This document shows positions 8,437 through 17,410 of a stretch of DNA of 64,000 bases, piece by piece. The notes below the pieces were generated by a model. It saw only the letters and a list, made by a program, of their open reading frames with translations, was not told the origin of the DNA and made no database searches. The position numbers and the translations under genes were made by a program. Numbering within the stretch: position 1 is the first letter of the stretch; every line of letters starts with the position of its first letter. Source of the DNA: Mycobacterium szulgai (GTDB lineage: Bacteria; Actinomycetota; Actinomycetes; Mycobacteriales; Mycobacteriaceae); contig NZ_LQPW01000107.1 of NCBI RefSeq assembly GCF_002116635.1, positions 25,017-89,016 of the forward strand, in the 5' to 3' direction.

Positions 8437-8519
8437 GCCGTAAACTCACTGGTCAGAGACGCAGTTGAAAGGTCTCAACCCGTGTCGCAAGTGGCCAAGT
8501 CCCCCCTCGGACACATTTT
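8437..8519 (+). repeat. direct repeat copy 2 (right border of accessory segment)
   Basis: This is the second copy of the element at 2142-2223, in the same orientation and about 6.2 kb away. The shared core runs from CTGGTCA through CAGTTGAAAGGTCTCAA to GACACA, with about ten mismatches and small gaps. It stops about 65 bp upstream of the conserved phosphoribosyltransferase gene, which marks the join between island and core genome. Confidence 0.7.
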
Positions 8520-8584
8520 ATGATTCCCGGACCCGCTCACCCGGTCGTAGGCTTGATGAGCCAGTAGCCGGGAATGCGAGGCTC

Positions 8585-9283
8585 ATGACCCCATCGAATG
8601 GCTTTCTTCGGCGAACGCCGACGCGAAGGTTCCGCGACCGGCGCGAAGCTGGCCGGGTGCTCGCCGAAGGCCTCGCTCCCTACCGCGGCAAACAGGGTTT
8701 GCTCGTCCTCGGACTGGCCCGTGGCGGTGTTCCGGTCGCTTGGGAGGTCGCCGCGGCGTTGCAAGCCGACCTCGATGTATTCCTGGTTCGCAAGCTCGGG
8801 GTGCCGCAGTGGCCCGAGCTCGCGATGGGCGCGCTGGCCAGCGGCGGCCGGGTGGTGATGAACGAGAACGTGATGTCGAGTCTGCAGATCACCGATGAGC
8901 AGGTCCGCGGGGTGATCGCACGCGAGACGGCCGAGCTTAGCCGCCGCGAGCACGCGTACCGGGCCGGACGCCCGGTCGCCGAGCTGGCGGGCAAGTGCGT
9001 GATCTTGGTTGACGACGGCATCGCCACCGGCGCGAGCATGCTGGCTGCGGTGCGGGCCGTTCGTGCGGCCGGCCCGCGCTGGATCGTCGTCGCGGTTCCC
9101 GTCGGGCCGGAGACCGCGTGCCGGGAGCTCGCCGCAGCGGCCGACGACGTCGTCTGCGCGACCATGCCGCCCTCGTTTGAGGCGGTCGGACAGGTTTACG
9201 CCGACTTTCACCAGGTCAGCGACGATGAGGTACGCGACTTCCTCGACACACCTACCACCGATGGAGCGATGAAAGGCGGCTGA
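8585..9283 (+). CDS. phosphoribosyltransferase-family protein (Rv2143 orthologue)
   Basis: The protein is 232 residues with a type I phosphoribosyltransferase fold. The PRPP-binding loop is [15 protein letters not shown] (two acidic residues followed by the TG loop), and an earlier [13 protein letters not shown] matches the pyrophosphate loop. Family members resemble predicted phosphoribosyltransferases fused to or placed near dienelactone hydrolases. The M. tuberculosis gene is longer, so the tuberculosis protein may carry an extra domain. The ATG at 8585 is chosen because upstream in-frame codons lie in the direct repeat. It converges on the next gene with a 6-bp gap. The actual base substrate is unknown. 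Confidence 0.8.
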   Translation: MTPSNGFLRRTPTRRFRDRREAGRVLAEGLAPYRGKQGLLVLGLARGGVPVAWEVAAALQADLDVFLVRKLGVPQWPELAMGALASGGRVVMNENVMSSLQITDEQVRGVIARETAELSRREHAYRAGRPVAELAGKCVILVDDGIATGASMLAAVRAVRAAGPRWIVVAVPVGPETACRELAAAADDVVCATMPPSFEAVGQVYADFHQVSDDEVRDFLDTPTTDGAMKGG

Positions 9284-9289
9284 GGGGCG

Positions 9290-9619
9290 CTACTTGGCGC
9301 TCTCGTCGCCGGACACGGTGGATTCCTTGGTCGCCTCGGAATCCGTCTCCTCGGTGGCCGGCTCGTCCTCACCCGGAACTTCGTCCGGGTAGTCGACGGC
9401 TTCTGCTTCGGGACCGGCTGCGTCCCCGCCTTCGGTCTCAGCCTCTTCGCCGCCGGCGTCGCGTTGCTGACGTTCACGCACCGCATCGATGATCAGCAGC
9501 ACCACACCCAGCGCGCTGGCCCCGATGCACACCCAGGCCACCAGCTCATTGCTGGTGACCACCGCGAACACCAGCGCGACAAGCCCAATCAGGGCCAATA
9601 CCAGCGCAATGATCAGCAT
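9290..9619 (-). CDS. small membrane protein with acidic tail (Rv2144c orthologue)
   Basis: The protein has 109 residues, with two adjacent transmembrane helices at the N-terminus (IALVLALIGLVALVFAVV, then VCIGASALGVVLLII). A cytoplasmic tail very rich in Glu, Asp, Ala and Gly follows. The ATG whose first base is 9619 is chosen because GGAGG lies 8 nt upstream; a longer frame to 9655 has none. It ends the leftward division cluster immediately after wag31. Its function is unknown; position next to wag31 suggests an envelope or polar role. Confidence 0.8.
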   Translation of the reverse strand: MLIIALVLALIGLVALVFAVVTSNELVAWVCIGASALGVVLLIIDAVRERQQRDAGGEEAETEGGDAAGPEAEAVDYPDEVPGEDEPATEETDSEATKESTVSGDESAK

Positions 9620-9723
9620 TCGGTCATCCTCCAGCCCCTGAGCAGCGACTGCCAACCTACCAGGGCCGAATCATTGACTCCGGTACCACCGCGTAACGCG
9701 GCGCGTGTCGGTCCCTGCGGCGG

Positions 9724-10512
9724 CTAGTTACCCCGATTGAACTGCTCAAACCCGCCGGCGTCGGCGCTGGAATCGACCGGCGCCGCTGAACCACGCTGAC
9801 CGAGTTCCTCGAGCTGCGATTCCAAGTACGTCTTGAGCCTGGTGCGGTACTCGCGCTCGAACGTGCGCAGCTGCTCCAAGCGGCCTTCCAGCACGGTGCG
9901 CTGCTGATTGATGGTTCCCATGATCTCGGAATGCTTACGTTCGGCATCGGCCTGCAGAGCGTCCGCCTTCTCCTGGGCCTGACGCAACTGGCTCTCCGAC
10001 CGGGATTGGGCGTCGGCAAGCATCGCGTCGGCGCGCTGGCGTGCCTCGGCGACCGTCGTCTCCGCGGTGTGGCGGGCCTCGCTGAGAATCTGGTCGGCGT
10101 TGGCGCGGGCGTCGGCCAGCATCTTGTCCGACTCCGCTTTGGCGGTGCCGGTGAGCCGGTCGGCGGTGTCTTGAGCCAGGCTCAGCACCCGGGCAGCCTT
10201 AAGGGCCTGTTCCTCATTCGTGCCGGAGGGAGCCGCAACCGGCGCCGGCTTGACAGGCTCGGGGGGCTCGGGCTCGAAGGTAGGAACCGGTTGGGCAATG
10301 GTCGGAGTGGCACCACCGCCGCCTCCGGCGGCTAGTTCCTGATCCAGTTCATTGATCCGCTGACGCAGATCGGAATTTTCCTCGATGAGGCGCGTCAGCT
10401 CGTTCTCCACCAGGTCAAGAAAGGCGTCGACCTCATCTTCGTTGTACCCGCGCTTGCCGATAGGCGGCTTACTGAACGCCACATTGTGGACGTCGGCAGG
10501 TGTAAGCGGCAT
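9724..10512 (-). CDS. wag31: DivIVA-family polar growth protein Wag31
   Basis: This gene encodes 262 residues, the usual length for mycobacterial Wag31 (DivIVA). The N-terminal 60 residues are the membrane-curvature-sensing DivIVA domain ([20 protein letters not shown]). A Gly/Pro-rich linker at residues 64-95 contains threonines in the region phosphorylated by PknA in M. tuberculosis (Thr73 there). The rest is a long coiled coil with repeated ADAR/AEAR heptads, ending in NRGN. Wag31 assembles at the cell poles, directs apical peptidoglycan synthesis and is essential in mycobacteria. It is the distal gene of the leftward dcw cluster and is separated from yggT by about 245 bp carrying its own palindromic elements. 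Confidence 0.97.
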   Translation of the reverse strand: MPLTPADVHNVAFSKPPIGKRGYNEDEVDAFLDLVENELTRLIEENSDLRQRINELDQELAAGGGGGATPTIAQPVPTFEPEPPEPVKPAPVAAPSGTNEEQALKAARVLSLAQDTADRLTGTAKAESDKMLADARANADQILSEARHTAETTVAEARQRADAMLADAQSRSESQLRQAQEKADALQADAERKHSEIMGTINQQRTVLEGRLEQLRTFEREYRTRLKTYLESQLEELGQRGSAAPVDSSADAGGFEQFNRGN

Positions 10513-10653
10513 TCTTTGTCCCCTCGAGTTCCTGGACGGTCAAACGATCTGGAAAGTGTAGAACGGACTGGTAGCCGTCGCGCAACTAGCGTCCATCCTG
10601 TCACACCAGACTCGGCGGTTGCCGATTGGAGTAATAAATAAGGCCGAAATTCA

Positions 10654-10703
10654 ATGTCTAAGGACATAAAATCACATTCCTTAGATTTGAAATCACGCCT
10701 TAG
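10654..10703. promoter_or_regulatory. nested palindromes upstream of wag31
   Basis: The wag31-yggT gap is AT-rich for this genome and holds ATGTC-TAAG-GACAT (10654-10667). The CTAAGG of this palindrome also pairs with CCTTAG at 10679-10684. The unit AAATCAC...CCTTAG occurs twice (10669-10684 and 10690-10703). These arrangements look like binding sites for a regulator controlling wag31, or like a hairpin terminating the upstream operon. I cannot name a regulator. Confidence 0.4.
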
Positions 10704-10757
10704 AAACTGTCGCCAAAACGAAGCCGAATCGTCTCATAACTTCATCGCGCGGTGACC

Positions 10758-11108
10758 TTAATGCGGCCTATCCGCGGCACCGAACGCGAGTTGCATGCCG
10801 ATGAACGCGACCAGCAGCAGCACCATGATGGAGAGGTCGAAGCGGACCGCACCGATGGTGAGTTGCGGGATCAGCCGGCGAAGCAACTTCACCGGCGGAT
10901 CGGTGATCGACATGATGATCTCCAGGATCACCACAGTGATGCCGGTGGGACGCCAGTCCCGGCTGAACGAGCGGATGAACTCGACGACGACCCGGGCGAT
11001 CAGCAGCAGCCAGAAGACGAACAGCGCGAACCCAAGGATCTCAAAGAACAGCACCAACGAAAGCCCGACCTTACCGATGAGGATGTCAAGAACGTCTGTC
11101 GCCGCCAT
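10758..11108 (-). CDS. yggT: YggT-family membrane protein (Rv2146c orthologue)
   Basis: The protein is about 116 residues, or about 96 if the TTG/GTG just before LFFEILGFALFVFWLLL is used, as in M. tuberculosis. It has two hydrophobic blocks (residues 20-45 and 90-115) around a conserved loop SRDWRPTG...ITDPPVKLLRRLIP. The arginine- and proline-rich signature of that loop marks the YggT family, which is placed with division and cell wall genes across bacteria. It lies between sepF and wag31 in the dcw cluster. The role is undefined; assistance in membrane organisation at division sites is an inference from location. Confidence 0.85.
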   Translation of the reverse strand: MAATDVLDILIGKVGLSLVLFFEILGFALFVFWLLLIARVVVEFIRSFSRDWRPTGITVVILEIIMSITDPPVKLLRRLIPQLTIGAVRFDLSIMVLLLVAFIGMQLAFGAADRPH

Positions 11109-11252
11109 TTGGGCGACGTCTCGCAAGCCTACCGACTCGAACCGGCGGCACACATCGCGTGGCCGCCGTTGGCCCCGTCCGGGCCGGGCCAGGCAAGCGC
11201 CCGGCCCGGCGATCCACCCTGTGGCGCGCCGGGCCCGCAAGCGGAATTTGGT

Positions 11253-11933
11253 CTATTGGTAAGCGTAGAAACCGGTTTCGGCGATGCGGCGACGCTCCTC
11301 CGGGGAGACGTCGACGTCAGCCGGCGACAACAGGAACACCTTGGTCGCGACCTTGTCGAAGGAGCCGCGCAGGGCGAAGGCCAACCCGGCCGCGAAGTCG
11401 ACGAGGCGTTTTGCGTCGGCGTTGTCCATCGACACCAGATCCATGATGACGGGCGTACCGTCGCGGAACCGCTCCCCGATGGTGCGGGCCTCGCTGTAGT
11501 CCTTGGGCCGCAGCGTGGTGATCTTCGACAGCGGATGGCCTTCCTCGAACATCATCGCCATCCGGCGTGGGTCCATCGCCAGCGCGCCGCGAGTGGAGTT
11601 GCGCAACCACGAGCCGAAGCGCGGGCGCGCCATGTCGGGCCGGTCGAACTCGCGGGGCTGGAAGCGCGGCTCGTCGTAACCGCCGCGATAACTGCTCGGC
11701 GGCGGGTAATCGGTCGGTTCGCCACGAAGATCACCACGAATATCCCCGCGCGGATCGCCGCGCGGGTCCCGGCGCGGGTCGTCATAGTCGCGCCCTTCAT
11801 AGCGACCGTAATCGTCCTCGAAACGGGGACGCGAATAACCGCGAGAAGGAGCACGGTCGTCGTAGTACTCGTCGTCGTAGTCCTCCATCGGAGCCATACC
11901 GAAGTAGGCCTTGACTTTGTGCAGTGTGCTCAT
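11253..11933 (-). CDS. sepF: cell division protein SepF
   Basis: The gene encodes 226 residues. The N-terminal amphipathic helix ([15 protein letters not shown]) is the membrane anchor. A long Asp/Tyr/Arg-rich disordered linker with RGD-type repeats follows ([14 protein letters not shown]). The conserved SepF core, about residues 125-215, starts at [20 protein letters not shown] and includes [20 protein letters not shown]. SepF binds the FtsZ C-terminal tail and tethers the Z ring in Actinobacteria, which lack FtsA. It is the third gene after ftsZ here, which fits direct partnership with FtsZ. Confidence 0.95.
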   Translation of the reverse strand: MSTLHKVKAYFGMAPMEDYDDEYYDDRAPSRGYSRPRFEDDYGRYEGRDYDDPRRDPRGDPRGDIRGDLRGEPTDYPPPSSYRGGYDEPRFQPREFDRPDMARPRFGSWLRNSTRGALAMDPRRMAMMFEEGHPLSKITTLRPKDYSEARTIGERFRDGTPVIMDLVSMDNADAKRLVDFAAGLAFALRGSFDKVATKVFLLSPADVDVSPEERRRIAETGFYAYQ

Positions 11934-11997
11934 TGCGTGCCCCTTCTAGCCCTGAGAAAGTTGGTGTCTGTGATGAAGGTGTGACTACAGTGACTAT

Positions 11998-12783
11998 TCA
12001 CGGTGACCGTAACCGCCGCGGACCCAATAGCGCGGTACCGACACGCACACACGTGGAACCATGTTTTACGGCGATTTCGAGGTCGTCGGACATGCCCGCG
12101 GACAGTCCCAGCGCGTTCGGGAAGGTTTCGAGCACCCGGCTGTGCTCGGATTTCAGCCGCTCAAAGGCCTGATCCGGGTCCCAGCCCAGGGGCGGGACGC
12201 ACATCAATCCGATCAGGTCCAGGCTCTGCGATTCCTCCACCTGAGCACAGATCTGGTCCACTGCGCCCGGGTCCGTCATGTCGACGCCGCCGCGAGACGC
12301 ATCGCCGTCGAGACTGACCTGAACATAAACCCGCATCGAGGCGTCGCGGCGGTGCTCGTCGAGGGCTGCCGCTACCGCTCGATCCAGCGCGGTCACCACC
12401 GCCGAACTGTCGGCCGCGTGAACCGTGTGCGCCCATTGCGACACCGAGCGAACCTTATTGCGCTGGATCCGGCCCACCATGTGCCAGTGCAAATCGCGAG
12501 AACCCGCCCACGGTGACGCGGCTTGCAACCGAGCGACTTCGGCTACCTTCGCCGAAGCTTCCTGTTCTCGCGATTCGCCAACGCAGCGGCAACCCAATCG
12601 CGACAAAATCGCTACGTCGGTTGCTGGGAAGAATTTGGTAACCGGGAGAAGTTCAATTTCTCCGACATTGCGCCCGGCGGCCTCGGCGGCCGCCGAGAGC
12701 CGAGATCGCACCGCAGCCAACGCATGCGTCAATTCCGACTGGCGATCCGCTTGCCCGGAAAGATCCACCGTCATCGCGTTCAT
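11998..12783 (-). CDS. yggS: YggS/PROSC-family PLP-binding protein (Rv2148c orthologue)
   Basis: The protein is about 261 residues. It shows the alanine-racemase-like PLP barrel with PVTKFFPATDVAIL, whose lysine binds PLP, then LHWHMVGRIQRNK and the C-terminal SAGMSDDLEIAVKHGSTCVR that holds the PLP phosphate. Family members buffer free pyridoxal phosphate and are usually placed next to yggT, pgeF and division genes, as here. The start at 12783 makes an ATGA overlap with pgeF; an ATG 9 bases downstream is an equally plausible start and matches the 258-residue M. tuberculosis protein. Confidence 0.9.
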   Translation of the reverse strand: MNAMTVDLSGQADRQSELTHALAAVRSRLSAAAEAAGRNVGEIELLPVTKFFPATDVAILSRLGCRCVGESREQEASAKVAEVARLQAASPWAGSRDLHWHMVGRIQRNKVRSVSQWAHTVHAADSSAVVTALDRAVAAALDEHRRDASMRVYVQVSLDGDASRGGVDMTDPGAVDQICAQVEESQSLDLIGLMCVPPLGWDPDQAFERLKSEHSRVLETFPNALGLSAGMSDDLEIAVKHGSTCVRVGTALLGPRRLRSP

Positions 12784-13568
12784 TCCATCCACACCAACGA
12801 CGCCAGCCGCCCGGTGGGCGCGCTGCGTCGATGGCTGAACAGGGACCGGTCGGCCACCGTGCAACGTGGATCGACCTCGATGGACGTCACCCCCAAATCG
12901 CGTAGCTGACAAGCGATTCCGGCTCGCAGATCCAGACCGGGAGTTCCGGCGGCGGTGGTGGTGCGGCTGCCGGGCAATGCGGCCTCGACCTCGTCGGCCA
13001 TCGCGGCGGGCACCTCGTAGTTGCGACCGCTGACCGCCGGCCCTAACAGCACCGAAATGTCGCCGGCCTGCGCACCGAGGTCCAGCATCGTCTCCACCGC
13101 GCGGGTCACCACCCCATGCTGGGCCCCGACGCGACCGGCGTGAACCGCGGCCACTACACCGGCACGCGCGTCGGCCAGCAGGACCGGCACGCAGTCGGCC
13201 GTTAGAACCGCAAGCGCCAGTCGTGGCGTGTTGGTTACCAGGCCGTCGGTGTTGTCGACCGCGGCACTCTGCGGCCCTTCGACCACCTCGATCCGGTCAC
13301 CGTGGACCTGGTTCATCCACACCAAGGAATCGTCGGGCAGCCCAATGGCCGCGGCCAGCCGAGCCCGGTTGGCCTTGACCGCGGCCGGGTCGTCACCGAC
13401 GTGGTCGCCCAGGTTGAAAGAGTCGAACGGCGCCGACGACACACCGCCAGCCCGGGTGGTGGTCACTCGGCGGATGTGAACGCTCACGTAGCCAGTATCC
13501 GGAATGTCTTGGCGGCCAGGCCGCAACGCTGTCCGAGCGCGGCCGGTTTGTCGCGCACTGGCAAGCAA
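12780..13568 (-). CDS. pgeF: YfiH/laccase-domain purine nucleosidase-type protein (Rv2149c orthologue)
   Basis: The protein is up to 262 residues, in the multicopper polyphenol oxidoreductase (YfiH/PgeF) family. Diagnostic pieces are VWMNQVHGDRIEVVEG (zinc-binding His), VLTADCVPVLL (Cys), AAVHAGRVGAQHGVV (His) and LLGPAVSGRNYEV. Members act on purine nucleosides, and PgeF edits L-Ser errors in muropeptide synthesis in some bacteria, which suits a place next to mur and fts genes. The start at 13568 agrees with the MLAS... start in M. tuberculosis; a GTG at 13487 is the alternative. It is only 9 bp from ftsZ and overlaps yggS by 4 nt. Confidence 0.9.
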   Translation of the reverse strand: MLASARQTGRARTALRPGRQDIPDTGYVSVHIRRVTTTRAGGVSSAPFDSFNLGDHVGDDPAAVKANRARLAAAIGLPDDSLVWMNQVHGDRIEVVEGPQSAAVDNTDGLVTNTPRLALAVLTADCVPVLLADARAGVVAAVHAGRVGAQHGVVTRAVETMLDLGAQAGDISVLLGPAVSGRNYEVPAAMADEVEAALPGSRTTTAAGTPGLDLRAGIACQLRDLGVTSIEVDPRCTVADRSLFSHRRSAPTGRLASLVWME

Positions 13569-13577
13569 ATTGAGACC

Positions 13578-14723
13578 TCAGCGGCGCATGAATGGCGGCA
13601 CGTCGACGTCGTCGTCGTCGCCACCGATGCTCAAGGTCGCGCCGTTGGTGTGAATCGGCACGCTCACGGCGTCGACCGGCTCGAACAGCGTCGAGGTGAG
13701 CTTGCCGGCCTTGGCCGTCTCGATCCGGTGCGCACCGCCACTGCTGCTTTCGCTGACCAACGGCTTGCGTCCGGGCCCGCTGGCCTCGAAGCCGGCAGCA
13801 ATCACCGTAACCCGAACTTCGTCACCCAGGGAGTCGTCGATGACCGTGCCGAAGATGATGTTGGCGTCCTGGTGAGCGGCGTCCTGCACCAACGAGGCTG
13901 CCTCGTTGATCTCGAAGAGCCCCAGGTCGCTACCGCCGGCGATCGACATCAAGACGCCCTGCGCGCCCTCCATGGAGGCCTCCAGCAGCGGGGAGTTGAT
14001 GGCGATCTCGGCGGCTTTGAGTGAGCGGCCTTCGCCGCGGGCCGAGCCGATGCCCATCAACGCGGTGCCCGCGCCGGACATGATGCCCTTGACGTCGGCG
14101 AAGTCGACGTTGATCAGGCCCGGCGTGGTGATCAGGTCGGTAATGCCCTGCACGCCGTTGAGCAGCACCTCGTCGGCGCTGCGGAACGCGTCCATCAGCG
14201 AGACCGCGGCATCGCCCATCTGCAGCAGCCGGTCGTTGGGGATCACGATCAAGGTGTCGCAGCTCTCCCGCAGCGCGCCGATACCGTTCTCGGCCTGATT
14301 GCTGCGCCGCTTGCCCTCGAAGGAGAACGGCCGGGTGACGACGCCGACGGTCAACGCCCCCAGTTTGCGCGCGATGCTGGCGACGACGGGCGCCCCGCCG
14401 GTGCCGGTACCACCGCCCTCCCCGGCGGTGACGAACACCATGTCGGCACCGCGCAGCAGCTCCTCGATCTCGTCCTTGGCGTCCTCGGCCGCCTTTCGCC
14501 CGACTTCCGGGTCGGCGCCGGCGCCCAAGCCGCGGGTGGAGTCGCGGCCGACGTCGAGTTTGACGTCGGCATCGCTCATCAACAGCGCCTGCGCGTCGGT
14601 GTTGATGGCGATGAACTCCACGCCTTTGAGACCTTGCTCGATCATCCGGTTGACGGCGTTGACGCCGCCGCCGCCAATACCCACGACCTTGATGACTGCC
14701 AGATAGTTATGCGGGGGGGTCAT
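13578..14723 (-). CDS. ftsZ: cell division GTPase FtsZ
   Basis: This gene encodes about 381 residues, nearly identical to mycobacterial FtsZ. The start [20 protein letters not shown] leads into the nucleotide-binding domain, with the tubulin signature GGGTGTG around residue 104. The catalytic T7 loop ([11 protein letters not shown]) lies near residue 205, and the C-terminal tail [13 protein letters not shown] binds SepF and FtsW. Two adjacent ATGs (14726 and 14723) follow GGAGG by 7 and 10 nt; I use the second, as in M. tuberculosis. A TTGACA hexamer lies upstream on the coding strand at 14812-14817, so ftsZ probably has its own promoter in addition to read-through from ftsQ. Confidence 0.98.
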   Translation of the reverse strand: MTPPHNYLAVIKVVGIGGGGVNAVNRMIEQGLKGVEFIAINTDAQALLMSDADVKLDVGRDSTRGLGAGADPEVGRKAAEDAKDEIEELLRGADMVFVTAGEGGGTGTGGAPVVASIARKLGALTVGVVTRPFSFEGKRRSNQAENGIGALRESCDTLIVIPNDRLLQMGDAAVSLMDAFRSADEVLLNGVQGITDLITTPGLINVDFADVKGIMSGAGTALMGIGSARGEGRSLKAAEIAINSPLLEASMEGAQGVLMSIAGGSDLGLFEINEAASLVQDAAHQDANIIFGTVIDDSLGDEVRVTVIAAGFEASGPGRKPLVSESSSGGAHRIETAKAGKLTSTLFEPVDAVSVPIHTNGATLSIGGDDDDVDVPPFMRR

Positions 14724-14910
14724 CATTCGTCTTCCTCCCTGAGTGGGCTCAGTTCTCGCTGCGGTGTGTCTGCTTGCAAAACTCTCAACCTCAACCATAG
14801 AGTTAGAGTTATGTCAAGTAGTTCCGCGTAACCAGAACCGTATGGGTATGACGCGGACTTAACGCGCAGGCGCGCCGACGCGCCGCGGGCATTTTTTTCG
14901 CGCCTAGCGC

Positions 14911-14969
14911 CGAGCGTCACGCCAGCGTGGCATCCGGCGCTGAGCGTCACGCTGGCGTGACGCTCAGCG
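14911..14969. terminator. strong palindrome between ftsQ and ftsZ
   Basis: A perfect inverted repeat with 15-bp arms and a 2-nt centre occupies 14938-14969 (arm CGCTGAGCGTCACGC), starting 7 bp after the ftsQ stop codon. An imperfect second copy of the same GAGCGTCACGC arm lies at about 14911-14931. No T-run follows in the direction of transcription. It could be a U-less mycobacterial terminator that lowers read-through into ftsZ, or a protein-binding palindrome. Confidence 0.55.
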
Positions 14970-14975
14970 ATATCG

Positions 14976-15935
14976 TCACTTGACGGTCGGCAGGTCGGGA
15001 CTGGACACGTCGTAAGTCCGGCCCGGCTGGGTCAACAGCGCCGCCAGCTTCTCGGCTTTCTCCTCGGCGCGGTCGGTGCTCCCCCAGATCACCACCCGGC
15101 CGTCAGACAACGTCAAAGTGATCGAGGACACCGAAGGGGCCGCGATCCTGCCCACTTGCCCTAACACCTCCGGACGCAGCGCGGTCAGCACTTGCAGCGC
15201 GGCCAGGGTCGGCGGATCGGTCGGCCCGGGATTTTCGACGTCTATGTAGGGCAGCCCCGGTGGCGGCGGATCGGTCGCGAAGTCGACGCCGTCGCGATCA
15301 AATAGGTGTGGTCCATCGGGAAAGTCCTTGACCACCACCGGAACTCGCTCCACGATGGTGATCCGCAAGGCCGACGGGTACTGCCGCTGAACCCGTGCGC
15401 TGGCAACTCGGCGGATCGCGGCCACCCGGTCGGCGACCTGGTCGGTGTTGATCTGCAATAGCGGCGTGCCCGGCCGCACCTGAGCCGCGTCGAGGATCTC
15501 CTCGCGGCTTACCGCGCCGATCCCGGTGACGACGATATTGCGTGCCGACATCACCGGCGTGAAATACAGGATCAGCGCCAGGCCGACCCCGACGATGGCC
15601 AACACCACCGTCGCAAGCAGCATCTTCAAGCCGCGAACCACGCCCCGCGCAGTGTTCTTGGGAGGGTTTGCCCCGGCAGCGCTTAGCCCACGGGCACGTC
15701 GCTTGGCCTCGCGGCGCGCCTCCTCGATCGCGGTCGCACGAGCCTGCGCGGCGCGGCGTTCGGCACGTTCCCGTCGAGCGCGCCGCCGCGGCCCCTCGAA
15801 TTCGTCCTCTTCCGGTTCCGGCTGTTCCGGGGCCTCCTGCGACTGAGCAGCGATGGGCTCGGTAGGACCTTCGGCTGCAACCTCGGCTCCTTGGTCCTCA
15901 GCCAAGCCTTGGCGGCCCTCGTTCGGCTCGCTCAC
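14976..15935 (-). CDS. ftsQ: cell division protein FtsQ
   Basis: The gene encodes 319 residues. There is a long cytoplasmic N-terminus rich in Glu and Arg (residues 1-100), one transmembrane helix ([20 protein letters not shown]) and then the POTRA domain. That domain begins [20 protein letters not shown] and includes the [19 protein letters not shown] strand pair. The rest is the FtsQ beta domain. FtsQ links the cytoplasmic ring to the FtsW/PbpB septal synthase. The first codon overlaps the murC stop by 4 nt, so it is translationally coupled to the upstream mur genes. Confidence 0.96.
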   Translation of the reverse strand: MSEPNEGRQGLAEDQGAEVAAEGPTEPIAAQSQEAPEQPEPEEDEFEGPRRRARRERAERRAAQARATAIEEARREAKRRARGLSAAGANPPKNTARGVVRGLKMLLATVVLAIVGVGLALILYFTPVMSARNIVVTGIGAVSREEILDAAQVRPGTPLLQINTDQVADRVAAIRRVASARVQRQYPSALRITIVERVPVVVKDFPDGPHLFDRDGVDFATDPPPPGLPYIDVENPGPTDPPTLAALQVLTALRPEVLGQVGRIAAPSVSSITLTLSDGRVVIWGSTDRAEEKAEKLAALLTQPGRTYDVSSPDLPTVK

Positions 15936-17410
15936 TGCACGACTCCCGGACGACCCGGCGTACTGCGGTTGGCGCGCGCCCGCAGTGCGGTCACAATCTC
16001 CGGACCCAGCAGGGTCACGTCGCCGGCGCCCATCGTCACGATGACGTCACCAGGGCCGGCGGCTTCAGCCACTTCCTCGGCGACCGCGGAGAAATCCGGC
16101 ATATAGCGCACCGGAACGCTTACGTGCTCAGCGACGCTGGCGCCACTGACACCGGCCAGCGGCTGTTCGCGCGCGCCATAGACGTCCAATACGAACACTT
16201 CATCCGCGGCATCCAGGGCCTGACCGAACTCGGCGGCGAAAGACTTTGTCCGCGAATACAAATGGGGTTGAAACACCACCAGCGACCGACCGGCATGTGG
16301 CTTCGGGCCTTGCTCGAGCACCTGGCGCACCGCGGCCAGGGTGGCGCCGATCTCAGTCGGGTGGTGGGCGTAGTCGTCGAACACCCGCACCGAGGCGTCG
16401 CCGACTCCCGAGGTACCGACCAGTTCGAACCGGCGCCGCACACCCTCGAAGCTGGCCAGACCGTCGAGCACCTCGTCGGCCGGGGCGCCGATGTCGATGG
16501 CCGCCAGCAGCGCACCCAACGCATTGAGCGCCATGTGCCGACCCGGTATCAAGAGCCGCATCACCCGCGGCTGGGTTTCACCGGCCAGCCGGATGTGGGC
16601 AACCGCTTCAGTACCCTGCTGCTCCCAGGACAGCAAAGTGCCGGCCAGGTTCGCACCGGCAGAGCCGTAGCGCAGCACCCGGATGCCCAGTTCGTCGGTG
16701 CGCTGGGCCAGCGCTGCCGCGCCGGGGTCGTCGGTACACACCACTAGCGCACCGCCGGGCGCGAGGCGCTCGACGAAGGAGTCGAACACGCCGACGTATG
16801 CCTCGGTACTGCCGTAGAAGTCCAGATGATCGGACTCGATGTTGGTGACAACGGCGACGTCGGGGGTGTATTCCAGCAGCGAGCCGTCGCTTTCGTCGGC
16901 TTCGGCGATGAAATATTCGCCGCTGCCGTGGTGAGCGTTGGTTGCGGCCTCCCCCAGCTCCCCGCCGACGGCGAAGGACGGATCCCGCCCGCAGTGCTGC
17001 AGCGCAACGATGAGCATCGAGGTCGTGGTGGTCTTGCCGTGCGTGCCGGTGACCATCAAGGTGGTGCGCCCGGCCATCAGCTTGGCCAGCACCACTGGTC
17101 GCAGTATCACCGGGATGCCGCGACGGCGGGCTTCGACCAGCTCGGGGTTGGTTTTGGGAATGGCGGCATGGGTGGTGATGACGGCTGTGACACCACCGGG
17201 CAGCAGGTCCAGCGACGACGCGTCGTGGCCGATCCGGATCTCCGCACCGCGCGCTCGCAACGCGTGCACACCACGCGATTCCTTGGCGTCCGAACCCGAC
17301 ACCAGCCCGCCGCGATCCAGCAGGATGCGGGCGATGCCCGACATGCCGGCCCCGCCGATGCCCACCATGTGCACCCGCTGCAGTTCGGGCGGTAGTTGTT
17401 CGGCGGTCAT
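15932..17410 (-). CDS. murC: UDP-N-acetylmuramate-L-alanine ligase MurC
   Basis: This gene encodes 492 residues, the usual MurC size. The order is [17 protein letters not shown] (UDP-MurNAc domain), [13 protein letters not shown] (ATP P-loop, about residue 122), the central ligase domain with [14 protein letters not shown], and a C-terminal domain with [15 protein letters not shown]. It adds L-Ala (or Gly) to UDP-MurNAc or UDP-MurNGlyc in the cytoplasm. In M. tuberculosis it is a Ser/Thr kinase target. ATGA overlaps with both murG and ftsQ indicate one polycistronic message. Confidence 0.98.
   Translation of the reverse strand: MTAEQLPPELQRVHMVGIGGAGMSGIARILLDRGGLVSGSDAKESRGVHALRARGAEIRIGHDASSLDLLPGGVTAVITTHAAIPKTNPELVEARRRGIPVILRPVVLAKLMAGRTTLMVTGTHGKTTTTSMLIVALQHCGRDPSFAVGGELGEAATNAHHGSGEYFIAEADESDGSLLEYTPDVAVVTNIESDHLDFYGSTEAYVGVFDSFVERLAPGGALVVCTDDPGAAALAQRTDELGIRVLRYGSAGANLAGTLLSWEQQGTEAVAHIRLAGETQPRVMRLLIPGRHMALNALGALLAAIDIGAPADEVLDGLASFEGVRRRFELVGTSGVGDASVRVFDDYAHHPTEIGATLAAVRQVLEQGPKPHAGRSLVVFQPHLYSRTKSFAAEFGQALDAADEVFVLDVYGAREQPLAGVSGASVAEHVSVPVRYMPDFSAVAEEVAEAAGPGDVIVTMGAGDVTLLGPEIVTALRARANRSTPGRPGVVQ

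Noticed and set aside
8465..8584. Longer N-terminus for the phosphoribosyltransferase
   Set aside because: The extra 40 codons are translated direct-repeat sequence and do not look like protein; the ATG at 8585 begins the conserved part.
11650..11860. Repeated DNA in sepF as a tandem array
   Set aside because: The repeats are short Arg-Gly-Asp codon runs in a disordered linker, degenerate at DNA level, and typical of mycobacterial SepF.
10752..11984. 410-codon rightward open frame opposite yggT and sepF
   Set aside because: It is a high-GC antisense shadow; the leftward frames have recognised YggT and SepF domains and coherent codon use.
14794..14817. TTGACA and TATGGT as a full ftsZ promoter
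   Set aside because: The spacing between the hexamers is only 12 bp, too short for a standard sigma-70 type promoter; mentioned only as a hint in the ftsZ entry.
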